64,000 nucleotides of DNA, taken from positions 38,792,213-38,856,212 of the forward strand of contig OX387185.1 of assembly GCA_947561395.2 (NCBI GenBank). Direction: 5' to 3'. Within the stretch, counting starts at the first letter, position 1, and every line of letters begins with the position of its first letter. The DNA is from Buxus sempervirens (Eukaryota > Streptophyta > Magnoliopsida > Buxales > Buxaceae). The notes beneath the pieces were generated by a model that was not told where the DNA came from, did not search any database, and saw only the letters and a program-made list of their open reading frames with translations. The position numbers were made by a program, and so were the translations under genes. Shown piece by piece: positions 22,342 through 34,941 of this stretch.

Positions 22342-25313
22342 TGGTGTAGGTAGACACCTATTGATTTTTGGTCTGCACCAGTGATTCTGGATAAGTGACC
22401 CGATTACAACCCAGGGAAGTCCTTGAACACCCTGGGTTGCCCCACTGAAATGGGTTCCCTTAAATTAGTTGGATATAATGGGCTCTATTATATTATTTTT
22501 TATTTTTTTTATCTTCTTTTCTAATTTTTATTTTTATTTATATATACAACAAATATTAATCTATATGTATAAAGTCTACACAAAATTGTGTCTTAAAGAA
22601 AAGCAATTTAGGTTAATGCCAACATGTATCATTTTGGGTCTGTTCTGGCCCCTCAGGGTCTGGCCCAATTTAGGTTAATTATGTCTTTATAAATTCCTGT
22701 GAATGAGTCTGCATGTGTGGACCCTATTGGAAAGCCCACTAAATCCTAATTAGGCTTGCGAAAGCCTAAGTCCCAATTTGGGTTAAAACTGATCCTAGAA
22801 CCCTTTAGGATTTGGTTAAATTCATGTTTCCTATTCCAAATGGAATCTATGAAAAGAAAAGGAGGGTGGACCCTGTTGGAAGACCAAATAAATGAATAAA
22901 TAACTTAAAGCAATCCTAAAAGAAAGGTGGTGAGTAGATAATCAAAAAAAAAAAAAAATGTTGGAGACCTCTCTCATTCCCAATTTCGGCCTTACCAATT
23001 CTCCCACTCAAGAGATTGCAAAGTTCATAAAATCCAAAGTAAAGATGTATAAATCTAAAAATGAATAAATGGAATTCAATTAAGCATGTTATTATTATTA
23101 TTATTTTTTTACTTTTTCTCTAAAAAAATTAAGAAATGGAAATTAGGGGTTGTCTAAGAAGGTTAAGCATGTTAAGAAAATTAAGCATGTTATTTAAGAA
23201 AGGATTAAGGAAAGGGCTAAAAGAAATTAATAAAATTTAAGAATGTTAAGCATATTATCTAAAATAATTAAAGAAAAAAATTAGGCATGTTAATTAAGCA
23301 TAATAAAAATAATTAAGAAATTAAGAACAATTAAGCATGTTAGTTAAGCATATTATCTAAAAAAAATTAAGAAAAGGATTAAAGAAATAACATGAAAGAA
23401 ATAAAAGAAATAACAAATGAAAGCTAGGGATTATTAAAAAGGTTTTAAAGAAGGGACTAAAACATGAAATAAAATAAGTTCTTTTTAAATCCTTTAGTTT
23501 TCAGAATAACAAATTAGGCACAATAGTTTATCAAATTCTCAAAACTCAACCCAAATATTCATTCGTTCAAATTAAAGAAAACAGCAAATTCTCTTTGCTT
23601 GACCTTCCTCATCTTTCAATCCTTCCCCTTTCTTTTCACTCTAATCTCTCTCTATTTCCTCCCAACTCTCAAACAAAAGAAAAAAAAATAAATTAAGAAC
23701 AGCCGCTGGTGACTGTCCAACAGCCACCTGTGGCTGTTCATCTTCACGAACCAGGCTTAGCCATTTCGGCTGAGCCAATCCCCCATCAATCCTATACCTC
23801 TCTTATTATCAAAGCACTTTAAATTGTGAGGATGGTGTTGCAAAATAAAAATTCACTACATGCCAAATGAGTTCAGCGGTGACCGAACATGGTGTTGTTC
23901 TGTCACTTCTGAACACCACATCTATTCTTTTTTTTTTTTGTTCTTTATCTTTTTTTTTTGTTAAAGTTTTTTCTTTGTACATCAGACATCTAGAATTCAA
24001 ACCTAATTATCACACTTGCTGGAAAAAAACACAGGTTCGGCCATGCTTTGGATCATCTTACAGGTTCGGCCATGACTGGTTGTTTCTGATAGGGTCAATT
24101 TGCAGGTTCGGCCATAACAGGTATAACAACACTTGCATTATTGTTCAGACATGAACAACTTGTAGGTTCGGCCATAACAGGTATAACAACATTAAAAAAA
24201 ATACAGGTTTGGCTATAGCAAATGGATTATCATATTTTTTTTATTAACAATTCAACAACACTAAAAAAATTCAGATCTGGCCAGATAAGAGACATGCTTT
24301 GTATTATCATACTTTCATTTGACAATTTAACAACATTGAAAAATTCAGATTCGACCATAACAAGTGAATGCTTTGTATTATTTTCATTTGACAATTTAAC
24401 AACACTAAAAAAAAAATACTTGATTAAAGAATCAACAAAAAAAATAGAAGGAAAAAAAAACCTGGTATGGGATCGATTTCTCGGAAATTGGTAAGCTCAA
24501 CTCCGGATGTTCCCCCCCTTTTTCTTGCACAAACTCCTTCCTCCTCTTTTCTCACTTCTCTTATTTGCTCTCTTTTTTTTAGATCATTCTCCCCTTTTTG
24601 CTCCCAACTTCTATCCTTTTTATAAGAGAATTCCCACCCCTTCAAATTCTTAACTTCTAACATTTCCTCTTCCTCTCTTAAACTCCTAAACCTTTCCTCT
24701 CCCTAACTTCTCATCTTCCTCTCTTAAACACCTAAACCTCTCATCTCCCTAACTCCTCCTCTTCCTTTCTTAAACACCACCACTTATTTAGGTTTGGTCA
24801 AAGTCTAATTTGTCCAATATGTATTTTTTTTAGGCTTAGTCTCAACATCCCAAGAGAACATGAATTGGACCAATTCGTCCAACTCATTTCTCTTTGTTTA
24901 TTTTTTTTTATTTTCTTTAAATCTCAAAACTGTTATTAAATTTTATTTATTTGCATAACAAACCCCATTAGGAAACTTATCTTATTTACTAAAAGAAACC
25001 CAAAATTTTTAATTATCATTGGTCACATGGCAGCCACCATGGCGTACACGTGGCTGCCATGTGGCACCCAATTTTGGTTTTATCAAAAATCCCCAAACTA
25101 TCCTTTAGTTCCTTTATTCATAACTTAGCCGTTTGAGATCCGATTTCAGCACGGTTTGGTGCATCGGAATCATCTTAGAATTCTCTTTATTATGGGCTTG
25201 TTATTTTAAAAAGATGGGTCAACTATAAAAACCTCGATTTACGTGCCCACATATATGCCTGTTTAAGATATGCTTCTTGGGCAATTCTATGGTGCAAAAA
25301 TGGGGTGTTGACA
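22342..25313 (-). mobile_element. Long LTR joining LRR sequence to downstream flank
   Basis: On the minus strand it starts TGTCAACACCCCATTTTTGC at 25313, resembling the start of the LTR at 31068. Its other boundary reads TAGGTGTCTACCTACACC, which matches an internal stretch of that LTR, so the copy is incomplete. The flanks do not form a target duplication. It is LTR-type fossil sequence without genes. A TATA-like TTATAAAAA lies near 24615 on the minus strand, GGTTCGGCCAT words recur at 24030-24215, and a 14-bp perfect inverted repeat lies at 25024-25063. Confidence 0.7.
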
Positions 25314-28026
25314 GTATACATGTAAAATAATTATTTTGATGTGTTCGAGCGGTCGATGAGAAAATAAATGGGTGAAAAGAAGTAGGCTGAAAGAGTGGAT
25401 GGACACACACACACACATATTAGTAAAGTCAACTCTGGGGAATATTCCCCGCCCTCCATTTTTCTTCCCAATATCCTCCTCAAATCAAGAAATTAGTAGT
25501 ATTCATCCCTAATCAAAATCGCCCAAACTTGCCAAGTAATCACCTGTGCTTATTCTTCAAAAAAATATCACCCAAATTTGGGCCCATGTTAACCAGCTAT
25601 ATCAACGTGCTATAGTCCACGTGCCTTCCCTAGCACGAGGTGCCCCTTAGGAATTGTGCCAACCAAAATGTGGGAGTTTCCAAAAAAAAGCCCTTATACA
25701 TCATCATGAAGATTCATTAATAAAATGGTACAATAGTAAAAACATGCCTCAATTTATTAAAACTTAATAATTAGTTGTAAAACCGTTCCCTCTTTGTCTA
25801 CCTCTTTCTTCAAACGTATGGTGATGCACGTGAACCCTGCTAGTGTATTGATATATATATGGACAGCCCAAGTAAGCCCGAAATGGCATCCTTGGGTATG
25901 GCTAGTCAAGGTATGCACAGGCTGGTGTTGACTAGTTCATGAGTAAAGTAAAGTAGAATAATCAACTTAAAAGTCCTTTTAAATCGATTGTTCTATAAAA
26001 GATCTATTTTAATGTATAAAAACCTTAAACTAATTTGGACTTTTTGGTATTAAACTATTATTGTACATCAAATAGTTCATTTTGGGTACTAAACTATTGG
26101 AAATTTGTTGAAGTAGACCAGGTCTTGCACTACAAACGGCCAGCCAATAGCCTTTGGAAATCTGTTGAAGTAGACCCATCCACAGGTGAAATTGTTCGCT
26201 TTGCACGCTGCATAAGCTGGACTTTGTGAGTTTTAGTACAAGCATCGTGGCAGCCATGGTAAGGGGTGATCCGGGAAGCTTTTGCCTATTAATACTCAGT
26301 CTCATGTTAGAAATTATGTTAAGTGTGGGAATTTAATTAAATGCCAAGAAATCTACTAAAGCCCTAACCTCCAATAATTTTAACTATTTTAGGGTAGACT
26401 AGTAGCTTAATCATGTGTTTGGGTTGCAAAACTAACGTTTTATCACGGCACAAAAAATGTGATGGGCTACGGTATGTCCAAGGTATTTGGATCAAGCGTT
26501 CCACCATTGGAAGATTGCTTGACATAAGGATGGTGATGGGGTGGATTAATCGGATCATCACCATATCCCTAATGGTTAAGGTTTGGTAAGCCTTAAATCA
26601 GTTAGGGTTTAACCCAACCCTTATTGCCCTGAACCAAACCTCAATACACTAAATATATGTTTTTTTTAATTGTGTATTATGTGATATATATGACGAAGGG
26701 AAGTTAGAAAGAAATATCAGATATCGGTCTAGATATCGTTTCAGAAGACGAAAAAAAAATTCAAGAACCCAAGAAAATTTTGAACTTGAATAATATATTT
26801 TTGATAAAAAAAAATTGAACTTACTAAGATGCCTTATATAGGCGTTACAAAGAGACCTAAAAAATGAATTTTACCACAAATAATAAAATTTGAGATAAAC
26901 AGAAGTTATTAAAAAATAGATCAAAATAAGAGTTTACTAAAAAATGTAATTCAAAACGGATTTTCCTAGTCCCTAAACGACAGTAATCAGTTTATCTCCT
27001 AAAATAGCAAATTTGCTAATTTAAAAGCCAAAATGATGGAATTTAGCCGAAATCTATCGTACTCATGAAAAAGTTGTCACTTGTAATCTCCGCATCGTTT
27101 CCAAGTAGAATACAAAATTTCGACCAATTCCAACATCGTTTGGTAAAATAACCAGAATACCTTCAATTCGCAAAACAGCTTTTAATGACCACAATGATCA
27201 CGGATCTTGTTCTACATCAATATATTATAATGGCTGGGTCAACCCTTCCGATTACCAAAATAATAGGATTAGAAGCAGATGGACTAAACTCTTAATAGGT
27301 GAGATTAGAGTTTGTCAAAACCCACCTCATCCCCATTCCTAGTAGGGGGTGTGTACACTGCTGGTCCAATGGTAAAGGGTGTGTACATATCAGCTTCATT
27401 CACAAACGTACACACCCTTCACTGTTGGATGAACAGATCTTTCAGCCGAGGGCTCTAGTGGCCGGATTTTAAGTCATCATGGTGAGCAAGTTGAGATCTT
27501 GTCCGATTCATCTGAATTCAAAAAATGGGTCATTAATTTTCCCCCATTCCACTATAGCTTTCTCTCATTCCAACTTCCAAGTGGAGTCCACCCGGATAAT
27601 TTGTCCACAGAAAGCTACTCCTTGACTTATGTTGCACCATGTTTATATTCAAATCCCGGTGCTTACTTTTTCCTTTGTTATTTTTTTGTGGTAGAATTTT
27701 CCTTTCTTATTATATATTGCCAAGTTATTTCCATCGATGTTGATTTATTGTTTCCTAAGCCAATGAGTTACGTGAAGATCAAATACCTTATACTTTAGCG
27801 ACATTACACTAGGCTCAACTCGGTCTTCGTTGAAAAGATGCCACACATTTCTTCCTTAATAATTGATGATATTAAATTGGATAATCAAGCAAAATATAAA
27901 GAGCTTCCGACATGTTCTCTTCAAGGCATTCAACAAGGTTTTACTTCTTTATAAAACAATGAAACCCCAATCATCACAATTGAGAAACCGAAGCAACCTC
28001 TCAGCAGCACTAGAGAAACCGAAGCA
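25314..28026. other. Intergenic DNA between kinase copies
   Basis: No gene. The stretch 25314-26000 matches the DNA downstream of kinase copy 2 (35762-36370), including TCGAGCGGTCGATGAGAAAA and CAAGGTATGCACAGGCT. Around 26100-26190 a short piece is duplicated locally. Around 26280-26410 it matches 39702-39800, which preserves the empty site of the LTR at 36902. From about 27590 to 28020 it matches 12790-12920 plus 15941-16170, the promoter side of copy 1. The part 26640-27240 has no partner in the window. Confidence 0.6.
27948..27957 (+). promoter_or_regulatory. TATA-like box of kinase copy 2
   Basis: TTTATAAAAC lies about 75 bp before the ATG at 28027, a usual spacing for a plant core promoter and short 5' UTR. 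Copy 1 has a weaker TTTGTATAAC at the matching place. The gene is dead, so this is probably a relic. Confidence 0.4.
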
Positions 28027-31000
28027 ATGGGATCACCGACATTCGGGAAAACAATGGCCCTTCCATGTCTTCTCTTTACGGTTGTGTTGTTTTGTGCTCC
28101 TTATTTTGTTTTTGCTTCCTCTAGTCCTTCTCTAACTGCAGAAGCGAATGCTCGCCTTAAATGGAAAGCCAACTTCGTCTAAGCCCAGGCTCTCACCTCC
28201 TAGACTTCTCTTCCTAGTAGCAATTCGTCTTCTCCCCTGAAAAGTAGCCCATGTCTTTGGTTTGGAGTTTCTTGCAACCAGGCGTGAAGCGTCGCCAGAA
28301 TAAATTTAATGAGTATAGGCATGCAAGGTATGCTGCATAATTTCAACTTCTCATCTTTCCCCAACCTTGCCTATGTTGATCTCAGTCACAACACACTCTA
28401 CGGGACCATCCCAGCTCAAATCAGTAATCTCTCCAAGCTCATCTATCTTGATTTGTAGGGGAATATGATATCTGGAACAATCCCATAATATATTGGTCTG
28501 TTAAGAAGCCTTAAAGTCTTATATCTCCATGATAATCAGATGAATGGCTCAATTCATCCAGAGTTAGGGGATCTAAAGCTTCTTGATGATCTTTCCTTGT
28601 ACAAGAACAACATCAGCGGCATTATTCTTGCTTCTTTGGGTAATTTGAGCTACTTAGGTTTTTTGTACCACTATGGCAATCGCCTTTCTGGTCAAATTCT
28701 TGTAGAAAATGGAAATCTAACAAAGCTTATTGACATAGAATTGTCTCATAACCAGCTGATTGGTTCCATCCCTTCCTCATTTGAGAACTTGAAATAGCTT
28801 ACCTTTTTATTCCTCTTTAACAACAAACTCTCTAGTTCTATTACTGTAGAAATCGGAAATTTGAAATCTCTTAGTAACTTGGATTTAAGCATCAATAACT
28901 TCAGCGGCGTTATTCCTACTTCTCTGGACAATTTGACCTACTTGGGTATTCTATACGTCCATTGCAATCACCTTTTTGGTCAAATTCCACCTGAAATTGG
29001 AAATATAACAAAGCTTATTGAGCTAACCTTGTCTTTTAACCAGCTGACTGGTTCCATCCCTTCCTTATTTGAGAACTTGAAAGAGCTTACCATTCTATAT
29101 CTCGGTGAGAATCGCCTTTCTGGTCAAATTCCACCTGAAATTGGAAATCTAACAAAGCTTATTGACCTAGAATTGTCTCAGAACCAGCTGATTGGTTCCA
29201 TCCCTTCCTCATTTGAGAACTTGAAAGAGCTTACCTATTTATTCCTCTTTAACAACAAACTCGTTGGTTTTATTACTGTAGAAATCGACAATTTGAAATC
29301 TCATAGAAACCTGGATTTAAGTGTCAATAACTTCAGTGGTGTTATTCCTACTTCCCAAGGCAATTTGAGTGAGTTTACCATTTTATATCTCTATAAAAAT
29401 CAGTTCTCTGGTTCCCTCCCCCAGGAACTAAGCAACCTGGCAAATTTAGTTGTATTAGAACTTGATTACAATGAGTTCAACGGCTCACTACTGGACAACA
29501 TATGCTGTGGTGGGTCACTTCAAAATCTTACTTCAAGCAACAACCATTTCATAGGTCCTGTCCCAATAAGTTTGATAAACTGCATAAGCTTAACAAGAGT
29601 TCGTCTTGAAGGAAACCAATTCTGTGAAAACATCTCCGAAGGCTTCGGTGCATACCCCAATCTGCGATATATTGATCTAAGCCGCAATGAATTTTATGCT
29701 GAAATGTCTCCTACTTGGGGCGAGTACCCACGTTTGACATCATTAAACATGGCTGCAAACAATATCACAGGAGGGGTACCACTTGAGCTTGGGAATGCAA
29801 CCAAACTAGAAAAACTTGTTCTTTCTTCAAACCATTTAGCTAGTCAAATTCCAAAGGAATTGGAGAGGTTGACTTCTTCGTTGATCCTAAGAATGCATGA
29901 TAACCATCTTTCTAGTCACTTACCCCCACAAATCAGATCATTATCCAATCTTAGTGAACTTGATAGTTAGCAAACAAGCTCGATGGATCGATACCCGACA
30001 GAATAGGGGACTGGCATAGACTTATTTCAATGATCTTGAGCAATAACAGATTCAGTGGAATTTTTCCAATTCAGATTGGAAAGATTCTAGATCTTAGTTA
30101 GAACTTACTCACCAGAGTAATACCATCACAAATTAGCAATCTACAGAGCCTAGAGAAACTGAACCTCTCCCACAATAACCTTTCTGGTCTTATTTCATTG
30201 GCTTTTGCGTACATGGTCAGCTTATCATCTATTGATTTATCCTACAATGAGTTAGAGGGGTCCCTTCCTTTAAGCAAAGTATTTCAAAATGCTACAATAG
30301 AATCACTCTAAGGGAACAAAGGGTTGTGTGGGATAGTAAAAGGGTTGCCCCCTTGTCCACAACTGCTCATGCCAAAAAGGGCTAGAAAGTCCTTATTATG
30401 ATTGTATGTCCTCTGGGAGCACTCTTTCTCATCTTAGCATTTGTTGGAGTATCCATCCTTACTAGAGGAAGAAGAGTGCTGAGAAAGGAAGAGTAGAGAT
30501 GCAAAAGCAAGATCTATTGCAGAAAATAACATACGAAGACATCATTGAAGCTATGGAGGACTTCAACAGCATATATTGGCATTGGAGGCGGACAACATGG
30601 AATTGTTTATAGAGCAATTCTACAATTAGCTTAGATTGTAGCTGTGAAGGGACTTCATCCTTTAGGGGATGAATAGATAGTGCATGAGAAGTTTTTTCGA
30701 AATGAAGTGCGAGCATTGATTGAAATACGCCATTGCAACATTGTGAATTTCTTTGGCTTCTATTCTCATGCAAAAAATTCATTTTTGGTTCTTGAGTATC
30801 TTGAAAGAGGTAGCCTCGCCAATATGCTAAGCGGTGCTGAAGAAGCTAGAGAGTTCGATTGGTCTAAAAGGATAAATGTCATCAAATGTGTGTCCAATGC
30901 TTTGGCTTACATGCACGATGACTGTCAACCTCCTATTATTCATCGGGACATATCAAGCAAAAATGTTCTATTGGATTTAGAGTACGAGGCTCACATATCT

Positions 31001-31062
31001 GATTTTGGCACTGCTAGACTTTTGAAGCTTGATTCATCTTGCTGGACTATGCATTCAGGGAC
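28027..31062 (+). pseudogene. LRR receptor kinase pseudogene copy 2, LRRs to kinase lobe
   Basis: Order: signal peptide (MALPCLLFTVVLFCAPYFVFA), LRRNT segment, roughly 20 LRRs of the GxIPxxIGNLTKLIxLxLS type, juxtamembrane region, then kinase with VAVK (about 30630), HRDISSKN (about 30940) and DFGTARLL (about 31000). From ATG 28027 to 29970 the frame is constant but has stops at 28180, 28201, 28285, 28456, 28486, 28795 and 29968. Further stops and frame shifts follow to about 30680. A clean 157-codon stretch from 30680 covers most of the kinase core. It resembles MIK2/MDIS1-like receptor kinases. An LTR at 31068 interrupts the activation segment after SGTY. The catalytic motifs remain readable, so decay is uneven, but no full receptor can be made. 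Confidence 0.88.
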
Positions 31063-31179
31063 ATATGTGTTAGTACCTCATTTTTGTGTACCAAAAGTGC
31101 CGAAAATGAAAATCCTAATTGAAAATTCAAACCCGAAAGGGTCAAAAAGTTGACTTTTTATCTGGTGTAAACCAGTCAC

Positions 31180-31870
31180 CATACTTTTTATCATTGGAAA
31201 GAGGATTTTGATACGATTACAACGCAATTGAGTTTGCTCAAATCGGAGTCCAAATGAAAAAGTTATGAGCTGGTCAAATCTGGGAATAGAAGAAATAGAC
31301 TTTTTGCTAAACCCCAGATCAGTTCTCCGATATGGTCCTAGCAGAAAGATCACTTCGACACGATTCCAACGCAACCAAATTTGCTGGAATCGGGGTCTCG
31401 GATAAGGAGATATGAGCAGAACCGGCTCCCGGGGAGCAGTTTTGACTTTTTGCTAAAAGCTGAATCAGTAGTTCAATTTTATACCAGCGGATAGAGATTT
31501 CCGACACAATTCCAACGCAATTGAGTTTGCTGGAATCAGACTCCGGATGAAGAAGTTATGGGCCGGTCAAACCTGGAAATAACATAAATTGGCTTTCTGC
31601 TAAACCCCAGATCAGCTACCCAAATTTGTGTCAGTAGAAAGAGCATCCCGACACGATTCCAACGCAACTGAGTTTCCTGGAATCAGAGTCTTGGATTGAA
31701 AGTTATAAGCAAAATTAGCACTGGGGGAGCAGTTTTGTACTTCTGCTAAAAACCCAAATTTGCTGTTAAACTCTAGCTCAGTGGATAGGGGATCTCAACC
31801 TGATTCCAACGCCACTAAGTTTGCTAAAATCGGATACCAGATAAAAGATTTATGAGCAGTCAAAATCTTG
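31180..31870 (+). repeat. Tandem array, 146-147-bp unit, five copies
   Basis: The word GATTCCAACGCAA, or a close variant, starts at 31215, 31362, 31508, 31655 and 31802, which gives spacings of 147, 146, 147 and 147 bp. Alternate units resemble each other more closely (one type carries GGTCAAAYCTGG, the other GGGGAGCAGTTTTG), so the array looks like a ~294-bp dimer repeated. Confidence 0.88.
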
Positions 31871-32196
31871 GGAAAATCTACACATGTGGCAAAGATTGGA
31901 GAAATGACATAAATAAAAAATCAAAGAATAAAATAAGAATATTTTGTAAATATCTACTAATTAAATTTAATTAAATAAAAAATAATATAAAAAGAACATC
32001 TAAAATGCATGTGTGGAATGTGTTTAAAAGAAACAAAATCTAAAAGAATAAAATAATAGTATATGAAAAAAAATCTAAAATTTAAATTAAATAAATAAAA
32101 ATAATAATAATAAAATTTTTTTTACCGCATGTGAAGAATGCGGTGGGACACTTGTAAAGGAAGATAAGATTGAATTGAATTCGATCTTATCAATTT

Positions 32197-32298
32197 GTAT
32201 CCGACATATATGGCCGGATACAAATAAGAGATGGTGTATCGACCATATATGTCGGATACACATGTAAATGTGTGTATCCGACATTATAGGTCGGATAC
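32197..32298. repeat. Array of three palindromes at 38-39-bp spacing
   Basis: Imperfect palindromes with half-sites like GTATCCGAC and GTCGGATAC lie at 32197-32221, 32236-32259 and 32274-32298. They end 15 bp before the TATA box of the LTR at 32313. Confidence 0.88.
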
Positions 32299-32312
32299 AA
32301 AAAAAGTTTTGT

Positions 32313-32320
32313 TATAAATA
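32313..32320 (+). promoter_or_regulatory. TATA box of the long LTR
   Basis: TATAAATA sits after the palindrome array in an otherwise suitable context. Transcription would begin around 32345, inside the LTR. This is a relic of the element's own promoter. Confidence 0.55.
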
Positions 32321-33788
32321 GGGGGCAGCAGCCCCATTCTCAAGGTTGACTGGCCCCCCTCCTCTCCCCCAAACCTTGTCCGACCCTCTCTCCTATTCCC
32401 TCCTTTCTCTCTTTTCTATGCATTAAAAACCCACCCAAGCTTCACCCAATCATCCCTCTACCATTCCTTCTTCACTTCAAACATAGGAAGGAGATCTGGG
32501 AGAGCCTTTGGAGAAGAAAGAGGTGCTGTCCAGTCGTGTCTTGGCTTCAAGAGGAGTTTAGCACAACTCAAAGAAAGTTCCCAAGCCCAAGTGAGTTCCT
32601 TTGTATCCTTTGTTAAACATACTTAAAAATAAATGAAATATGAGCATTTCAATTTTTTTTATGCCATATACCTACTGTTCTCTCATGTTATGATTTGTTG
32701 GTTCATTTTCTTTTTGTATATTAGCTCCAATGGTAAGGGGAGGGCTTGTGTTTAATCGGAAAGGAGAGAAAGGGGCTACTCATGATCCTTTAAGTGTCAT
32801 TTTTCAGCATATATTTTCTTTTCTTTGTTTGTTTATTGCTATTATTTATACGGGGGAGCATGTTCCCTCTCTTATTCTTTAATCCCATGTATCTCACGTG
32901 TAACCCCCACTTACCCCTTCTTTAGACTTTTCTTTAAGTTAGATGGATGTTTTAGGAAAATATAATTTTGCTATGAATTGTGTGTGGAGTGCATACTGAA
33001 TTTTATTTCTATTATTTATTTTATTTGTGCATAGTTTAACCAAGATTTTAAGCATGCATGTCATTCACTAATCATTTATAAATATTTAGAGCATGCATAA
33101 TGAATGAAGCCACATGTTCATATACATCAAGTATATTCATGCATTAAGGTCTTTAAAGCTTGCCATATTTTTGCCTTTTCTTTTTACTCATTAGTACACT
33201 TCACCCTGCTCCTTTCCCTCTTTTATCTTGCTGTCCCATGCAATTTTAGTCATTTTTTTTACTTCATTTAGGTTGTTGTTTTTTTACTTATAGGGAATTA
33301 ACCCCATCTTTCTTTACCTATTCCATGCATAGGCTCACATACCCAAACATTAGAAGCATGATCAGGTTTATATATGCATGTAAATATTTATTTGAGTTCA
33401 TGTTCACAGCCAATGCACAGACATATACATGCTTTGTAATGGAGCATGGCTACTTAGGCTTTGTGATTGATTTGCTTTTGTTATTGTTAATTGCTGTTTC
33501 TAGGCTAAAAGGAACCAAAGCAGGGACACTCAGTCCCTATTCCTTTGCCATGTTTGGTTTATAAAGGAATGGGGAAGGTAGGCCCCCAATCTTCTCATGT
33601 GCTTTGATTTTTAAACCCCAAAAAGAAGCCTTTCAAGCTCCATTCGGACCATTGTGGGCCCACACTGGGGCCCACATATACCCTAAGCAGCCCATAGACC
33701 TATGGAATCAATTTCTTTTGGAAAATTGTAAAAAATGAATTTTTAATGCCTTACCGAAAACTCAGGTCGGTTATTAGGGTTTTCTAGC

Positions 33789-33891
33789 TTAGCCGAAAAT
33801 CAATTTCGGCTAAACCAGAAATATAGTGCAGCCGAAAATCAATTTTCGGCTGCATTGTATTTCCTGTTTAGCCGAAATAAATTTTCGGTTA
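33789..33891. repeat. Second palindrome array, 39-40-bp spacing
   Basis: Palindromes with half-sites TTAGCCGAAA/TTTCGGCTAA, GCAGCCGAAAA/TTTTCGGCTGC and TTAGCCGAAA/TTTTCGGTTA lie at 33789-33813, 33828-33853 and 33868-33891. The sequence differs from the first array but the spacing is the same. Confidence 0.88.
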
Positions 33892-34941
33892 CATGAAAGA
33901 ATTTCCAAAAATCAGTTTTTTTAATGCTTGTTAATTTATTGAATTGTTTTAATAAAACTGGGTGAACCAACAGGGTTTCCGGTTCACATGGGTCCTGGGC
34001 TCCTAAGCCCAATTTGATTCATTAGTCGGCCTCCTAACGGGGCCCACTCAACCCAAGAACCTCTTTAAATTTAAATAAAGATAATTAAAATAATTTAAAT
34101 GGGCCAAACCCTTTGAGGCCCATCAAAGACCAAAGTTGATACATGTAGGTTTAGTTTAGGTTTGGTTTGGCTGAGACCACGGGCCAAGGCCTGTCGGGCC
34201 CACTAAGCCCATCAACCCAGTCAAGAAGGGTCCAATACCCTGATCCGTCAAATCTTGGATCATCCGGTCCGAGTCTAGGCTATGGGCCCCAAGCCCAAGG
34301 TCTAGCCCACTTTGGAAATTAAATAAGATAAACAAATAAATCATTTGGCTACTAGGTGAGGTCCACCCAATGGGCCCGCCAAACCAGTCCAGACCCACTT
34401 TTACATAAAACCTAACTTAAATGCCACTTAAACCCTAACTAAAACTAATCAAATTAACCAAAGCCCAAAGGGCCTTATAGGGTCAGCTAAGGCCCATTAG
34501 AGGTTATGTGGGCTACATCTAGTCCACTAGGGTATCCGTGGACCTTCCAATGGGGCCACTCAATCCGACCCAGGTCACTTAAATAATCAAGATAAAATCA
34601 AACTAAAGGGACCCACACCACTCTAGTGGTCCCCACCAAGACTCAAAAAGAAACATGCTGGAATAGGATAGGGTGAGTATGGAGTTGACTCGAATTAAGG
34701 AGATTCGAGGGACCCGTCAACCGATGGGGCGGACCGGGGTGTTTTCAGACTTCCCCGGACCGTAACTGAGAGCTTAGCCAAAATCTCGAAAAGCCGCAGA
34801 CCAGCAATTATATATTAACCTAGGCACCTAGGTGTCTGCCTACACCCCATCAGGTGGTGGCGACTCCTATTTCCCAATTTCCCTTCGGAGGTACGCACAC
34901 CTACAAGGAACCACCGTGCGATTTCACATGCGCACAGTATG

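Larger units (their letters stand above)
31068..34936 (+). mobile_element. Long solo LTR (3.87 kb) in the kinase domain, probably Ty3/gypsy
   Basis: Begins TGTTAGTACCTC and ends CATGCGCACA. The 5-bp flanks are ATATG (31063-31067) and GTATG (34937-34941), one base apart, and removing the element restores the SGTYGYISP reading of the host gene. No coding region. It has a plausible promoter, TATAAATA at 32313-32320, two arrays of short palindromes, a tandem array near its start and, near its end, the GGTGGCGACTCC word common in long plant gypsy LTRs. It may be of the Tat/Ogre or LARD type. The lineage is inference. Confidence 0.78.

Noticed and set aside
31068-34936. A complete LTR element with two LTRs in the kinase pseudogene
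   Set aside because: No internal terminal repeat, primer-site or coding domain is visible. The single target duplication and the likeness to the LTR at 36902 favour a solo LTR.
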